From a virus, in the IMG/VR virus record IMGVR_UViG_3300037264_000412, positions 1-27,063 of that record: DNA of 27,063 nt; one strand, written 5' to 3'. Within the stretch, counting starts at the first letter, position 1, and the number at the start of each line of letters is the position of its first letter. The notes beneath the pieces were generated by a model that was given only the letters and a program-made list of their open reading frames with translations, made no database searches and was not told the DNA's origin. The translations under genes and the position numbers were made by a program. This document shows, piece after piece, positions 1-8,653 of the stretch.

Positions 1-1
1 A

Positions 2-79
2 CGGGCAGCGAGCGATCCCCTCAACGCTGTGGCTCACGGACTTCTCATCCAGGCAATGCAAGAATACAGTGAGGAATGA
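2..79 (+). CDS. C-terminal end of an upstream gene (partial)
   Basis: Only the last 25 codons are in the window. The frame starting at base 2 stays open and ends ...AMQEYSEE at the TGA at 77-79. This stop overlaps the ATG of the next gene at 76-78 (ATGA), the arrangement expected for translational coupling. The peptide is helical and amphipathic in look. The fragment is too short to name. Given its place just before the neck-like gene it may belong to the same head-tail joining block, but that is inference from position only. Confidence 0.6.
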   Translation, partial: RAASDPLNAVAHGLLIQAMQEYSEE

Positions 80-900
80 TGAAGGGCGGTCTCTATCGAG
101 TCGATCTCTCTGAGACTCACTACTACGGTGGGAGAGCCTCGGTTTTTTCTACTCGGTGGAGAAATCATCTTTGGGCCCTACGTAGGGGTACCCATCCGAA
201 TCGGTTCATGCAGAACGTCTTCAATAAATACGGGAGGTTCGATACATCCGTCCTTGAAGAGATCTCTGATGAGACCGATCGGTTGAAAGCGGAGCAAGTT
301 TGGCTCGACGTTCACTACGGGAGTCCTGGCTGTCTGAATCTCAGTCCTTCCGCAGATCGTGGTTCGACAAGAGGGATAAAGCGATCTCCGGAGACAAAAG
401 CTCGTATCTCCGCTTCCCTTATGGGTGGTGTACGTTCTCCAGAGACAAAAGCAAGATTGAAAGAGGCATCTAGGAAGCGTTGGGACGCTAACCCGGCTTC
501 GGAAGAGACTCGTAGGAAGATGTCTATCGCTTCCATTGGGAGGAAGCATACGGAATCCTCAAAGTCGAAGATGTCGGAGATCGCCTCGGAGAGGGGGGGT
601 CTTGGTCCCAAGAAGCATTCCGAACAGACACGAGCGAAGATGCGGGAAGCTCATAAGGACAGATTCACCCCGGAATTCCGCCTGAAGATCTCGGAAGCCC
701 AGAAGTTGAGGGCTCTCAAGGAAAAGCAGAACGGGGGGAGGATTACTAAGCCGAAGTCAGAGGAGACTCTCCAGAAGCTATCCTCCTCCCTAAAGATCAA
801 GTTTTCCGATGAGACAGTCCTCTGTAAGATGCGAGAGGCCCAGAAGGCGAGACGCGCTCGGGAGCGTCTAGCGAGGGAGAACTCGTGTACTTCTTTTTGA
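76..900 (+). CDS. GIY-YIG homing endonuclease with NUMOD3 repeats (copy 1)
   Basis: This 274-residue protein is a freestanding homing nuclease expected to cut DNA at an allele lacking the gene. The GIY-YIG domain is at about residues 4-95: GGLY at 4-7, HYYGG at 15-19, candidate catalytic Arg27, candidate metal-binding Glu73 and the closing CLNLSP at 86-91. Residues about 100-265 are a run of roughly eight NUMOD3-type DNA-binding repeats of the form SPETKARISAS, SEETRRKMSIAS, SEQTRAKMREAH. There are two adjacent ATGs at 76 and 79. GAGG at 71-74 is better spaced for the second, so the start may be 79. The 5' end overlaps the previous stop and the 3' end overlaps the next gene by 16 bases, so the gene sits in a seam. 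It closely resembles the GIY-YIG gene at 13626. Family assignment is firm. The target site is unknown. Confidence 0.9.
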   Translation: MMKGGLYRVDLSETHYYGGRASVFSTRWRNHLWALRRGTHPNRFMQNVFNKYGRFDTSVLEEISDETDRLKAEQVWLDVHYGSPGCLNLSPSADRGSTRGIKRSPETKARISASLMGGVRSPETKARLKEASRKRWDANPASEETRRKMSIASIGRKHTESSKSKMSEIASERGGLGPKKHSEQTRAKMREAHKDRFTPEFRLKISEAQKLRALKEKQNGGRITKPKSEETLQKLSSSLKIKFSDETVLCKMREAQKARRARERLARENSCTSF

Positions 901-2009
901 CGGAGGCAGTGAGGAGAAGGCTCATCAAGGAGCTTCGGGCCTACTGGTCTTTGCATCCCGCTTATTCAGATCTGGCTGAAAACGTGCAAGGCAAGTATTC
1001 CTTCGAGGAACGCCCTCAGTACGGCATCATTCTCAAAACAGGTTCTGCCACTAAGGTCCAGTTTGCTCCAGACAACTTCATGGGAACCGTGGCGAGCTAT
1101 GTGGCTCTTGCTCGAATCCCGGGTTATGCGGGTTTGTCAGTTGAGTGGGTCCGAGAAGACGCTCTCGCGATCCAAGCAAACGAGAGTAGATTCCCATCAC
1201 AGGCTGGGATTTACTACTGTGAGATGACTTCAGAGGATGAGTTCTTCGTAGATCCACTACTCGACGTTCGAGACGAGCGGATTACGATGACAACCAACTC
1301 AGAGGGTACTCTTCAGGGAATCCCGTTTGCTGGAAGTCTGAGAGTTTTTGAGATGCCTAGTGCGCGTCTCCTTCGCCCAGGCACGGATTACGTGGTTGGA
1401 GCGGACCAGGTGACGATCTACTTGGCAGTTCCGTTGGCCAATGGACAGGCGCTTTCAGCGGACTACCGGGTTGCTGGAACAACGACGGGACCATGGAAGG
1501 TCGAGCCTCAGGCAGGTCTCAGTCATGTGATCCCTGGAGTGGTACTTGTCTTCGGGCGCCGCTACCAAAAGGGAGATCGTTGGGCAGTGTTGGTTTCCCA
1601 GATTCGTGAGCCTGCGTACTTGGAGTACGGTGGTAAGTGGGAACTGAGCATCGACATTGACATCATCGCTAGGGATGTGACTTCTCAGGTTGAGATTGCA
1701 GACCAGACGGCCATGTTCTTGTGGGCGATCTTGCGTCCCAATCTCATCGAGGAGGGCATTGAGATCGCAGATGTGTCGATGGGTGGCGAGACCGAAGAAA
1801 TCTACGACGAGACCGGGGATGATTACTTCTACAACTCCTCAATCTCGATGACTGTGCAAGCTGATTGGTTCCTACACGTTCCGATCCTCCCGAGGATCTT
1901 GTCCTACCAGGAAGAAGTCAAGAACCTCCCGGACAATCTCTCTCTTTCTCCGTTCCGTGACCCATTCTTCTTAGGGAAATTTGAGCATTTCGAGAAGATC
2001 CTAGGTTAG
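885..2009 (+). CDS. Putative neck / tail-completion structural protein
   Basis: A 374-residue soluble protein with no signal peptide or membrane segment. The N-terminus is helical (LTEAVRRRLIKELRAYW), followed by an SFEERPQYGIILKTGSA stretch. The rest is beta-rich with several internal YxVxxxxV strands and an acidic region near residues 300-312. The look of the N-terminus and its place upstream of the sheath and tube genes suggest a virion protein at the neck (head-tail joining or tail completion). This is inference by position and resemblance, not a defined domain. The start is GTG at 885, preceded by GAGGGAGA at 873-880 and lying inside the end of the GIY-YIG gene. A second in-frame GTG at 909 would remove eight residues. 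The homing gene may have supplied the present start context. Confidence 0.55.
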   Translation: MYFFLTEAVRRRLIKELRAYWSLHPAYSDLAENVQGKYSFEERPQYGIILKTGSATKVQFAPDNFMGTVASYVALARIPGYAGLSVEWVREDALAIQANESRFPSQAGIYYCEMTSEDEFFVDPLLDVRDERITMTTNSEGTLQGIPFAGSLRVFEMPSARLLRPGTDYVVGADQVTIYLAVPLANGQALSADYRVAGTTTGPWKVEPQAGLSHVIPGVVLVFGRRYQKGDRWAVLVSQIREPAYLEYGGKWELSIDIDIIARDVTSQVEIADQTAMFLWAILRPNLIEEGIEIADVSMGGETEEIYDETGDDYFYNSSISMTVQADWFLHVPILPRILSYQEEVKNLPDNLSLSPFRDPFFLGKFEHFEKILG

Positions 2010-2022
2010 CAGGATTTCTATC

Positions 2023-2790
2023 ATGAATTTCATAGATAACAGTCACTTAGACTCCGGTGGGATCTATAAGATCAGTAATCTGATGAATGGTCGTTTCTAC
2101 TACGGTAGCACCCGTAGATTTAGGACTCGATGGGTCGAGCATCAGGCTGCTCTCTGTCGTGGAAAACATACAAATGTTTTCCTGCAAAGGGACTTCAATA
2201 AGTGTGGAACAGGAGCCTTTGTCATTGAGGTCATTGAAGTTATTGAAGGTGAGAGAGATGTTCGGTTAGCAGCCGAAGAGGTTTGGCTTAGGCAATACTA
2301 CGATGGTGGAAAGGTTTGCTATAATCTATCCCCTAGGGCCGTCTCTAGGGAAGGGTCTCCAGATAGGCACCAGCGTCAGCGTAAGCCTGCATCTGAAGAG
2401 ACTAAGGCAAAGATGAGCTTGGCTAGCAAGGGAAAATTGAAGGGTCCTTTCTCGGATGCCGTTAGGGCTCGTAATTTGGACCGATGGGTGAGATTCGGTG
2501 AGTCCAGGCGAGGCTCAAAGAACCCGTGTTCCGACGAGACACGAGAGAAAATCAGCCGGGCGCAGAGAGGAAAGCCGCGTCCCAATCCGTTAGCTTCAGT
2601 TGGAAACGAGAATCGGGCAAAGATTTATCCTGTGGTGTTACTGGATCCTCAAGGTAGAAAACATGGGCCGATCCGTAATGCCGCAAAGTTTTGCCGTGAG
2701 TATAAGCTCCCGTACTCAAAGTTCCCTGGTTTCCTCCATGGAGTTAGCACGTACTATCACGGATGGCGGAAGATTACGGATACTGAATGA
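2023..2790 (+). CDS. GIY-YIG homing endonuclease with NUMOD3 and HTH-like tail (copy 2)
   Basis: A 255-residue protein. The nuclease domain is at about residues 10-105: GGIY at 12-15, FYYGS at 25-29, candidate catalytic Arg36, candidate metal-binding Glu85 and NLSP at 101-104. Two NUMOD3-like repeats follow (SEETKAKMSLASKGK and SDETREKISRAQRGK). The last about 50 residues (LLDPQGRKHGPIRNAAKFC ... YYHGWRK) look like the small helix-turn-helix tail found on many phage HNH and GIY-YIG enzymes. It is clearly more distant from the other two GIY-YIG copies than they are from each other. AGGA at 2011-2014 is a plausible ribosome site 8 bases before the ATG. A short inverted repeat (TCTAT at 2017-2021, ATAGA at 2032-2036) places the ATG in its loop. 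The stop overlaps the next ATG (ATGA). Confidence 0.88.
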   Translation: MNFIDNSHLDSGGIYKISNLMNGRFYYGSTRRFRTRWVEHQAALCRGKHTNVFLQRDFNKCGTGAFVIEVIEVIEGERDVRLAAEEVWLRQYYDGGKVCYNLSPRAVSREGSPDRHQRQRKPASEETKAKMSLASKGKLKGPFSDAVRARNLDRWVRFGESRRGSKNPCSDETREKISRAQRGKPRPNPLASVGNENRAKIYPVVLLDPQGRKHGPIRNAAKFCREYKLPYSKFPGFLHGVSTYYHGWRKITDTE

Positions 2791-3014
2791 ACCATCCATA
2801 TCGGTTTCCTGGGAAGCCCTCGCACACCATTTCGGCTGCCCGTGGGGATGACCACGTCATTGTCTCCGAATATTTCGGCCCCTATGGGGATGTAGTGAAA
2901 GTCTGGCCGGTCAAGGACTATCGAAAGGTGAACAAGTTAGCTCCTCAAGACTTGGTCATCAGGGTTCCGCCGCACGTCATTTTGGCGTTGACGTACCTAT
3001 ATCCTCTGCATTGA
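2787..3014 (+). CDS. Small phage protein of unknown function (75 aa)
   Basis: Its ATG overlaps the stop of the GIY-YIG gene (ATGA at 2787-2790), so it is probably read by translational coupling. The 75-residue product has a mixed strand/helix look, with GDDHVIVSEYFGPYGDVVKVW near the middle and LVIRVPPHVILALTYLYPL at the end. The end is hydrophobic, but its Pro-Pro-His makes a membrane helix unlikely. Before the homing gene arrived this gene probably followed the neck-like gene directly. No family is recognised. Coding is supported by tight packing on both sides and codon use like its neighbours. Confidence 0.6.
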   Translation: MNHPYRFPGKPSHTISAARGDDHVIVSEYFGPYGDVVKVWPVKDYRKVNKLAPQDLVIRVPPHVILALTYLYPLH

Positions 3015-3027
3015 GGTAGAGGCACGT

Positions 3028-3504
3028 ATCCCTGTCTTTCGCTACCAGTGTTCCTCATGTGGGTTGAACTTTTCGACTCGGGTCGCTTCGGCGGAGAGTC
3101 CTGTGAAGTGTTCTTGTGGGTCTGCTGTAAAGCAGGGTGTCCCTAGATCCTTCTCAGTGAGCACCAGCGTTCCTACACAGGGATTGTCGGCTCCTGACAC
3201 GGGTTTGTCCTCGCATGACTACGTGTACGACCGAGTTGTAGGGGAGGACGCCAAGGCAAAGTGGGCGCAAATTGCCGCTCGCCAAAAGGATAAGGTTCGT
3301 CTCATTGAGGAGAGTGGAGCCACTGGATTTGACCTTTCTCGTCAGCCAGATGGTTCGTACAAGGTGATGGCTCCAGAGCAAAGAGCGGCATCTGAGAGGT
3401 CACGGGCGTTTCATTTCAAGATGGATGCATCAGGTCCAGCGCAAGCAAGAAAAAGGTTGGTGGAAGCGACAAGTCGGAGTGTGAAGAGTCCTAAGCTCCC
3501 GTAA
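3028..3504 (+). CDS. FmdB-like zinc-ribbon protein, apparent ATC start
   Basis: The reading frame encodes PVFRYQCSSCG, then KCSCG about 16 residues later, the pattern of the FmdB-type zinc ribbon, whose members normally begin MPxYxYxC. In this frame no ATG, GTG or TTG lies between the preceding stop (2989-2991) and the first cysteine pair. The first such codon is TTG at 3064, which would delete the CxxC. The best-placed start is ATC at 3028, with AGAGG at 3018-3022 ending 5 bases before it, giving MPVFRYQC and 158 residues. ATT at 3010, overlapping the previous stop, is the alternative. After the ribbon the protein is hydrophilic, with GFDLSRQPDGSYKVMAPEQR near the end. It probably serves the tail as a small assembly or structural factor, but the role is unknown. 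Gene: high confidence. Exact start: moderate. Confidence 0.75.
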   Translation: MPVFRYQCSSCGLNFSTRVASAESPVKCSCGSAVKQGVPRSFSVSTSVPTQGLSAPDTGLSSHDYVYDRVVGEDAKAKWAQIAARQKDKVRLIEESGATGFDLSRQPDGSYKVMAPEQRAASERSRAFHFKMDASGPAQARKRLVEATSRSVKSPKLP

Positions 3505-3579
3505 CAATGGGGCTTCCCGGTGCTACGAGTACCGTGGTTAGATACACCATACATACAACATCTCCCGCGCTTTTCGTTT

Positions 3580-3600
3580 CCTCTCCTTTAGCCGGAGAGG
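3580..3600 (+). other. Hairpin upstream of the sheath gene
   Basis: CCTCTCC at 3580-3586 and GGAGAGG at 3594-3600 form a perfect 7-bp stem with a 7-base loop, followed by TTTGACTC. The T run is too short for a confident intrinsic terminator. It may instead be a processing or stabilising hairpin in the leader of the sheath message. It is the main structure in the 130-base gap 3505-3634. I saw no convincing -35/-10 pair there. AGGAG at 3620-3624 is the sheath ribosome site. Confidence 0.5.
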
Positions 3601-3634
3601 TTTGACTCAACCCTGTTTCAGGAGCGCGTGAACC

Positions 3635-6600
3635 ATGCCGACTCTTCTTCGTGGCGGATATGCCCCGCCCGGTGTCTACACTCAGACCTTCTTTGGAGTT
3701 CCCCCGACCCCGACCCCGATTCCCAACCGGCTCCCTGTGTTCATTGGGACTGGTACGGAGATCCTTACACGGTCGAATCTCCCGGTCGTGCGCGGTAGCT
3801 CCAGCACCATCGACCAACAGGTCGTTGACGAGGATGAGTCAGGTCGTGCGGTTGTGAGCGTAGCCCCGAGTGGGCTTGTCACCCTTGGAAACTTCGATGG
3901 GGTGCTCACGAAGTTCCAGGTACGTAACCTCCCGATCGTTTCGGGTGATGGAACGGGAACCCCGGCGGTAGACACGAGCGCCGTTTCGTGTCGGATCAAT
4001 GGCTTTCCGGTCGTGGTTCTTGGTCTCGACGCAGCAAAGGGCATCGTTGAGATTTCGGTCGCCCCACAACCAACCGACGTAGTTCGCTGCACCTACTTCT
4101 TCGACCGTACGGACACCTTGACGACTGACAATGTGTCAGATCAGGTCACCCCGGAAGCGGCGGTCATCGATGGTCTCGCGGGTCAGAACTTCGCGTTCGT
4201 CGCAGGGGCGAACGATGTGTTCTCTCTCTCGGTGGATGGTCTTGCGTATGTGAACATCATCATGCCCACCTCTGCCCCATCAGTGAGTGGGGCAGTCGTT
4301 ACAGCGACCATCAATGGAAGCACAGGCATCGGTTCTCTTGTCGCCACCACCTATGTGAACAACCTTGGTCAGGTCTGCATTCGTCTCTCGGCAGACAAGT
4401 CAATCATCATTGGGACCGGTACGGCAAACACAACGCTCGGATTCACTCCGAACACGGCGACCACTCGTAACCGGATCTTCTATACGTTCCAGGGTCCGAT
4501 CGTAGATGGAACCAATGGCGGTGTCACCACTACTGACCCCTCTCGCATCGTTGTTCTCGTGGATGGGGTTCAGGTCATTCCGACGGCGGTCAATGGTGCG
4601 GCTCGGTCGTTCACTCTGCCGTTCGCTCCGGCCATGGGTTCTACGGTCACGGTCCGTTATTACTTCAACACCTGGCAAGACACGTTCGACTACCTTGCCA
4701 ACATCGGTATCACGGAGATCACCCGGGTCGCTCTCACTCCAGAGGGCAGCACGGCAGGTACGTTCATTCAGGGTGTGAGTTACGTCCTCAAGGACGACGT
4801 GATCGTATGGGGTACGGCTGTTCTTGTATCGCCCGCAACGCACACAGAGGGTGGGGTAACGCTTGGTACATCGCAGATCCAAGCGATGCTGGTGGATAAC
4901 CAGGTTTTCCTCGCTTCCTGTGCAGCAACTGTGGATAACACCGGACCTGTTGCGGTCGAGAGTCGCACGGTGTTCCAGCTTCCACATCAACCCACGACGG
5001 GAAATGGTCGCGGAAATCCGCTCGGTTCGACTCTGTACCAGACGGTCTCTAATGGGAGAATCGATCTCCCAACGAACCGCCCTGATCTCGTCACGGCGTA
5101 CTGGGGATTCGGTATCCTGGATGCGCTTAATCGTGGTCCAGTGACGGTTCTCAAGGTGGATAGCACCACCTCGCAGATCACTCTCGGTGCAAGCGTACCT
5201 GAAGGTGCGAGTGTCTACGCAACGTTCTACTACAACACGCTCGTCGATCAGGCGAACATCGGTTCGAGCCGTGCTTACATGCTGACGTGCGTGACGGCTG
5301 GTCCTGGTGGGATCGGCACGTACGCTCTCACCAGTGGTTCAGGTGCATCACTCTTTGGAGTGAGCCTCACTGGCAAGGGAACCGACCTTACGACAGTAGA
5401 CGTGATGTTCCCGTCCGGTTCGGAATTCTTCCCCGATGCTCGCATCGAAGGTGCTTCTCCGGTCGAAGAGACTGTCACAGTCGAGTTCGCTACGTCGGAT
5501 GTAACTCCGGCTCGATTCACGAACCTCGGTCCCGGTCCCTACTACACTATCAACAACACTTCGGATCGTCTCCGAGTCACGTTTGATGGTGTTCCGGCAA
5601 GCACGGGTCTTGCTGCTGGTATTGACCTTTCCTCTCCCACGGGAGGCACACGTTCGGGTGCCTTCGCACATCTCCTTGGTGAGGAAATCAAGTACACGGC
5701 AGCTTCTGGTGAGACCACCTATGATCTCACTTCCGGCGTAGATGACGCTATCAACCTTGTTGTGGATAGGGTTTCACTAGCAGCAGCGACGGGCACTATC
5801 GCAGGCGCAACGGCTGCCGACTTCGTGTCGGCTATCAACGTCGCAGCCGTGCTCGCAGGCAATGAACCCTTCTACGATGGGGCAGGGACCTTCACGGCCT
5901 TCACCGTCACAGCGGGTGAGTATGATCGGCTGACCCTGCACTACAGAGGTGATGTCAGCGGTCCTTCGGGCAATCAGGTGATCACTCTCACGCCTGGCCT
6001 CTACGTCTCGGTGGGCGCACTCGTCACTGAGATTAACACGCAACTCGCAATCATCAACGGTGTAGGCGGTTTGAATGGTTCGGTCTTGTGTTCAGCGCTC
6101 GCGTCGGGAAGTCTTCGGTTCACACTCACTCTGGATCCGCTCGCCCCAGATGCTTCCGGTTACTTGGAGTTCATCACGGATGGTACTCCGGCTCAGGACT
6201 TCGCCATCGTAGCAGGCATCGATACGGATGCGGCATCCAATGGTGATCAGACCAAGCTTTACAATGGTCCAATCGCTCGTCGCTACACGGTTGCAACCAC
6301 TGCGGGTCGTCTTCCCTACGACCGCATCTTGCTTCGTAACCGCATCTTCCCCGGTGGAAACTCGATCTCCTACGTATCGGCTCTCGCTCAGTCTGGTATC
6401 ACTCTTCAGGGTGGCACAGGCACAGTGAAGTCCGGTCTTCTCAATGGTGAGACTGCTGAGGCAGTGTACGGAGCGAACGTCAAGGACCCCACGATCATCG
6501 CCTACACGGGATGGACGGGCGGACAAGTGCCGACGGGTACCTATGGTGATGCACGTGACGGGCAGCCCAACGTCACCTTCTTCGATGGAACAGATCCGTC

Positions 6601-8599
6601 CAATCCTGCCAACAACGTCATGACGTTCACGGCGGGCGGCGGTCTCGTGACTGTGACTTTCGTGGCTTCGATTTCTGGTACGGACACGGCTCTAGGCCCC
6701 GTTTCAGTGGCGGGTTCGGTTCTCGGACAGATCAATGCAGCCATCGTGGCAGCCGGTCTTACCGCAGTCGTTGCTGTTCGCCAAGAGGGTGCGGCTATCC
6801 GTCTCGTCGGTGGCGGAGTTGGTCCTGCGGCAACCCTAGTCATTGGAGCGGGCAGCGCGAATGACACTCTTGGTTTCGCTGAGGACGATTCGGCGGCTCC
6901 CGTTCCGGTCTCTACACGCCAGTTCGTGTCGGCACTCATGGGCCATGCCCAGGCAGCGGGTGCCTTTGCGACCGCGATGCTCTCCTATGCGGCTCCTGAT
7001 CCGCTCTTCTTTGCGGGTCGTGCGCTTGCTGGGATCCAGAAGGATTCGACAGGCAACGTCTTCCTCTACTTCCAGAGCCTGACGCTTGGTGTCGGATCGA
7101 GCATCGACTTCAACAACGCGACCTCGGATAACGCTCTCGTGACGGGAACCCTGCTTCTCATCACGTCAGCCGACGGGGCCTCTGGTGAAGCGGCTATCAA
7201 CGGTTTCTTCGTCACTTCGTCGAACCCTTCCCTTGGGTCGGGTTCGGCCAACACCTCTGTGTTCAACTCGGGCGTCGGTCAGGACGGCGTAGTCGGTCAG
7301 ACTTACGTAGATGACGTAACGGGTTTGACTTTCACGATCTTGCCTCGCTCGGGTGCGGTTCCCTACCCGACTGGCGTGAATGCGACGATCACCTTCCGAG
7401 TGAGCAAGACCTTCACGACAGACGGGAACATCCCGACTCTAGCGATCCCAGGTCTTGAACTCACAGTCACGAACACCTCTTCGGTGGTTGTTGGTGACAC
7501 AGCGTTCATCGAGACCTTCAAGAAGCCCGGTGATGAACCTACCATCGGTCAAATCTACTACGTCAGCTACCTCTTCGAGAAGCAAGACTTCACTCCGAAG
7601 TTCTTCTCTCGCCTCTCTGAGGTTGTGGCAGAGTACGGAGAAGTGAGTCCAGATAACCCACTTTCTCTTGCGGCGTACCTGGCTTTCCTGAATGGGTCGT
7701 CGGTCATCGCTACGTATCAGGTTCGTAAGCAGTCGGGCTCGTCTCAAGCGAGTGAGCAGACGTACCTTGATGCGCTAGTGGATCTCGAAGGAGATTCACT
7801 GCCGGGGAACATCTCTCCGACGGTACTCGTGTTCCTGACTCCAGCCACAGCAACTTTGGCGAAGTTCACGGCCATTCACTGTGACGTGCAGTCGAGCATT
7901 CGCTACCGAGCGGAGCGGACGGCGATCTTTGGCTTCGCGTCTGGCACTCAGCCTTCGCAAGCTCAAGCCATCGCCGTTGCAACGGGCTCAACGCGTGTCC
8001 GGTTTGTTTACCCGGACATCCTCACGCTCACACTCACTGACGTACTCGGGAACTCCAAGTCATACCTCATCGACGGTCGCTACATGGCTGTTGCAGTGGC
8101 AGCTTCGACAACGGCTCCAAGCATCGATGCAGCAACTCCATGGACGGGTCGGTTGCTTTCGGGCTTCACGGCTCTTGCGCGGAGACTCGATGCGGTGGAG
8201 GCGAATCAGGTCGCTTCCAGAGGCGTCACTGTGATCGAGGAACGCTTGCCATTCATGCGAATCCGGCATGGCCTCACTTCGGACATGAGCAATGTCCTGA
8301 CAAAGGTTCCGACGGTCATCCAGATCGCCGACGACATGCAGCGACGCGCTCGGGCGGTACTTGACCAGTTCGTTGGGGTCAAGTTCCTTCCACAGATTCT
8401 TGGACAGATCGAGGGTCAACTCTCTGAGATGTTCAAGCGCGCGGTGCAGGAACAGGTCATCACCTCCTTCACAGGAGTCAGCGTTGTTCTTGATCCTGAG
8501 GATCCCACGGCGACTCTTGTCGAAGCGTTCTACATCCCCGTATTCCCCCTACTTTACATTCAGCTAGTTTTCCGGGTCAGTTCTCAGTCGAATGTATGA
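3635..8599 (+). CDS. Tail sheath protein, greatly enlarged (1654 aa)
   Basis: The sheath surrounds the tail tube and contracts to drive it through the host envelope. The N-terminus has the typical sheath opening (GGYAPPGVYTQ, then PVFIGTGTE). The conserved C-terminal sheath fold occupies about residues 1300-1654: FFSRLSEVVAEYGEVSPDNP near 1320, TPWTGRLLSGFTALARRLD, GVTVIEERLPFMRIRHGLTS, and a closing FYIPVFPLLYIQLVFRVS. Between the two lie roughly 1200 residues of beta-rich, Gly/Thr/Ala-rich insert. Recurring elements there include TLGF after an IG-G-AN turn (near residues 270 and 1075) and aromatic pairs in YYFNTWQDTFDY and TFYYNTLVDQAN. T4 gp18 has 659 residues, so this one is about 2.5 times longer. 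Start: ATG with AGGAG ten bases upstream. No frameshift or stop interrupts the insert. Sheath identity is strong. The role of the inserts is unknown; surface decoration or host contact is a guess. Confidence 0.9.
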   Translation: MPTLLRGGYAPPGVYTQTFFGVPPTPTPIPNRLPVFIGTGTEILTRSNLPVVRGSSSTIDQQVVDEDESGRAVVSVAPSGLVTLGNFDGVLTKFQVRNLPIVSGDGTGTPAVDTSAVSCRINGFPVVVLGLDAAKGIVEISVAPQPTDVVRCTYFFDRTDTLTTDNVSDQVTPEAAVIDGLAGQNFAFVAGANDVFSLSVDGLAYVNIIMPTSAPSVSGAVVTATINGSTGIGSLVATTYVNNLGQVCIRLSADKSIIIGTGTANTTLGFTPNTATTRNRIFYTFQGPIVDGTNGGVTTTDPSRIVVLVDGVQVIPTAVNGAARSFTLPFAPAMGSTVTVRYYFNTWQDTFDYLANIGITEITRVALTPEGSTAGTFIQGVSYVLKDDVIVWGTAVLVSPATHTEGGVTLGTSQIQAMLVDNQVFLASCAATVDNTGPVAVESRTVFQLPHQPTTGNGRGNPLGSTLYQTVSNGRIDLPTNRPDLVTAYWGFGILDALNRGPVTVLKVDSTTSQITLGASVPEGASVYATFYYNTLVDQANIGSSRAYMLTCVTAGPGGIGTYALTSGSGASLFGVSLTGKGTDLTTVDVMFPSGSEFFPDARIEGASPVEETVTVEFATSDVTPARFTNLGPGPYYTINNTSDRLRVTFDGVPASTGLAAGIDLSSPTGGTRSGAFAHLLGEEIKYTAASGETTYDLTSGVDDAINLVVDRVSLAAATGTIAGATAADFVSAINVAAVLAGNEPFYDGAGTFTAFTVTAGEYDRLTLHYRGDVSGPSGNQVITLTPGLYVSVGALVTEINTQLAIINGVGGLNGSVLCSALASGSLRFTLTLDPLAPDASGYLEFITDGTPAQDFAIVAGIDTDAASNGDQTKLYNGPIARRYTVATTAGRLPYDRILLRNRIFPGGNSISYVSALAQSGITLQGGTGTVKSGLLNGETAEAVYGANVKDPTIIAYTGWTGGQVPTGTYGDARDGQPNVTFFDGTDPSNPANNVMTFTAGGGLVTVTFVASISGTDTALGPVSVAGSVLGQINAAIVAAGLTAVVAVRQEGAAIRLVGGGVGPAATLVIGAGSANDTLGFAEDDSAAPVPVSTRQFVSALMGHAQAAGAFATAMLSYAAPDPLFFAGRALAGIQKDSTGNVFLYFQSLTLGVGSSIDFNNATSDNALVTGTLLLITSADGASGEAAINGFFVTSSNPSLGSGSANTSVFNSGVGQDGVVGQTYVDDVTGLTFTILPRSGAVPYPTGVNATITFRVSKTFTTDGNIPTLAIPGLELTVTNTSSVVVGDTAFIETFKKPGDEPTIGQIYYVSYLFEKQDFTPKFFSRLSEVVAEYGEVSPDNPLSLAAYLAFLNGSSVIATYQVRKQSGSSQASEQTYLDALVDLEGDSLPGNISPTVLVFLTPATATLAKFTAIHCDVQSSIRYRAERTAIFGFASGTQPSQAQAIAVATGSTRVRFVYPDILTLTLTDVLGNSKSYLIDGRYMAVAVAASTTAPSIDAATPWTGRLLSGFTALARRLDAVEANQVASRGVTVIEERLPFMRIRHGLTSDMSNVLTKVPTVIQIADDMQRRARAVLDQFVGVKFLPQILGQIEGQLSEMFKRAVQEQVITSFTGVSVVLDPEDPTATLVEAFYIPVFPLLYIQLVFRVSSQSNV

Positions 8600-8653
8600 G
8601 TGATTTCATATGGTTCTAAGACAGAAAAGAAAGTAGTAGCGAGTTTCTTGGAT

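Noticed and set aside
3064-3504. TTG 3064 as the start of the zinc-ribbon gene
   Set aside because: It would remove the CxxC half of the zinc site, whose codons lie just upstream in the same open frame.
3505-3634. Late promoter in front of the sheath gene
   Set aside because: Weak -10-like words exist near 3545-3560 but lack a convincing partner. The phage late promoter consensus is unknown from this window.
4400-4990. 196-codon open frame on the minus strand inside the sheath gene
   Set aside because: Shadow of the GC-rich sheath codons. The composition is Arg-rich and no motif is seen. The same holds for the other antisense frames across 3682-8419.
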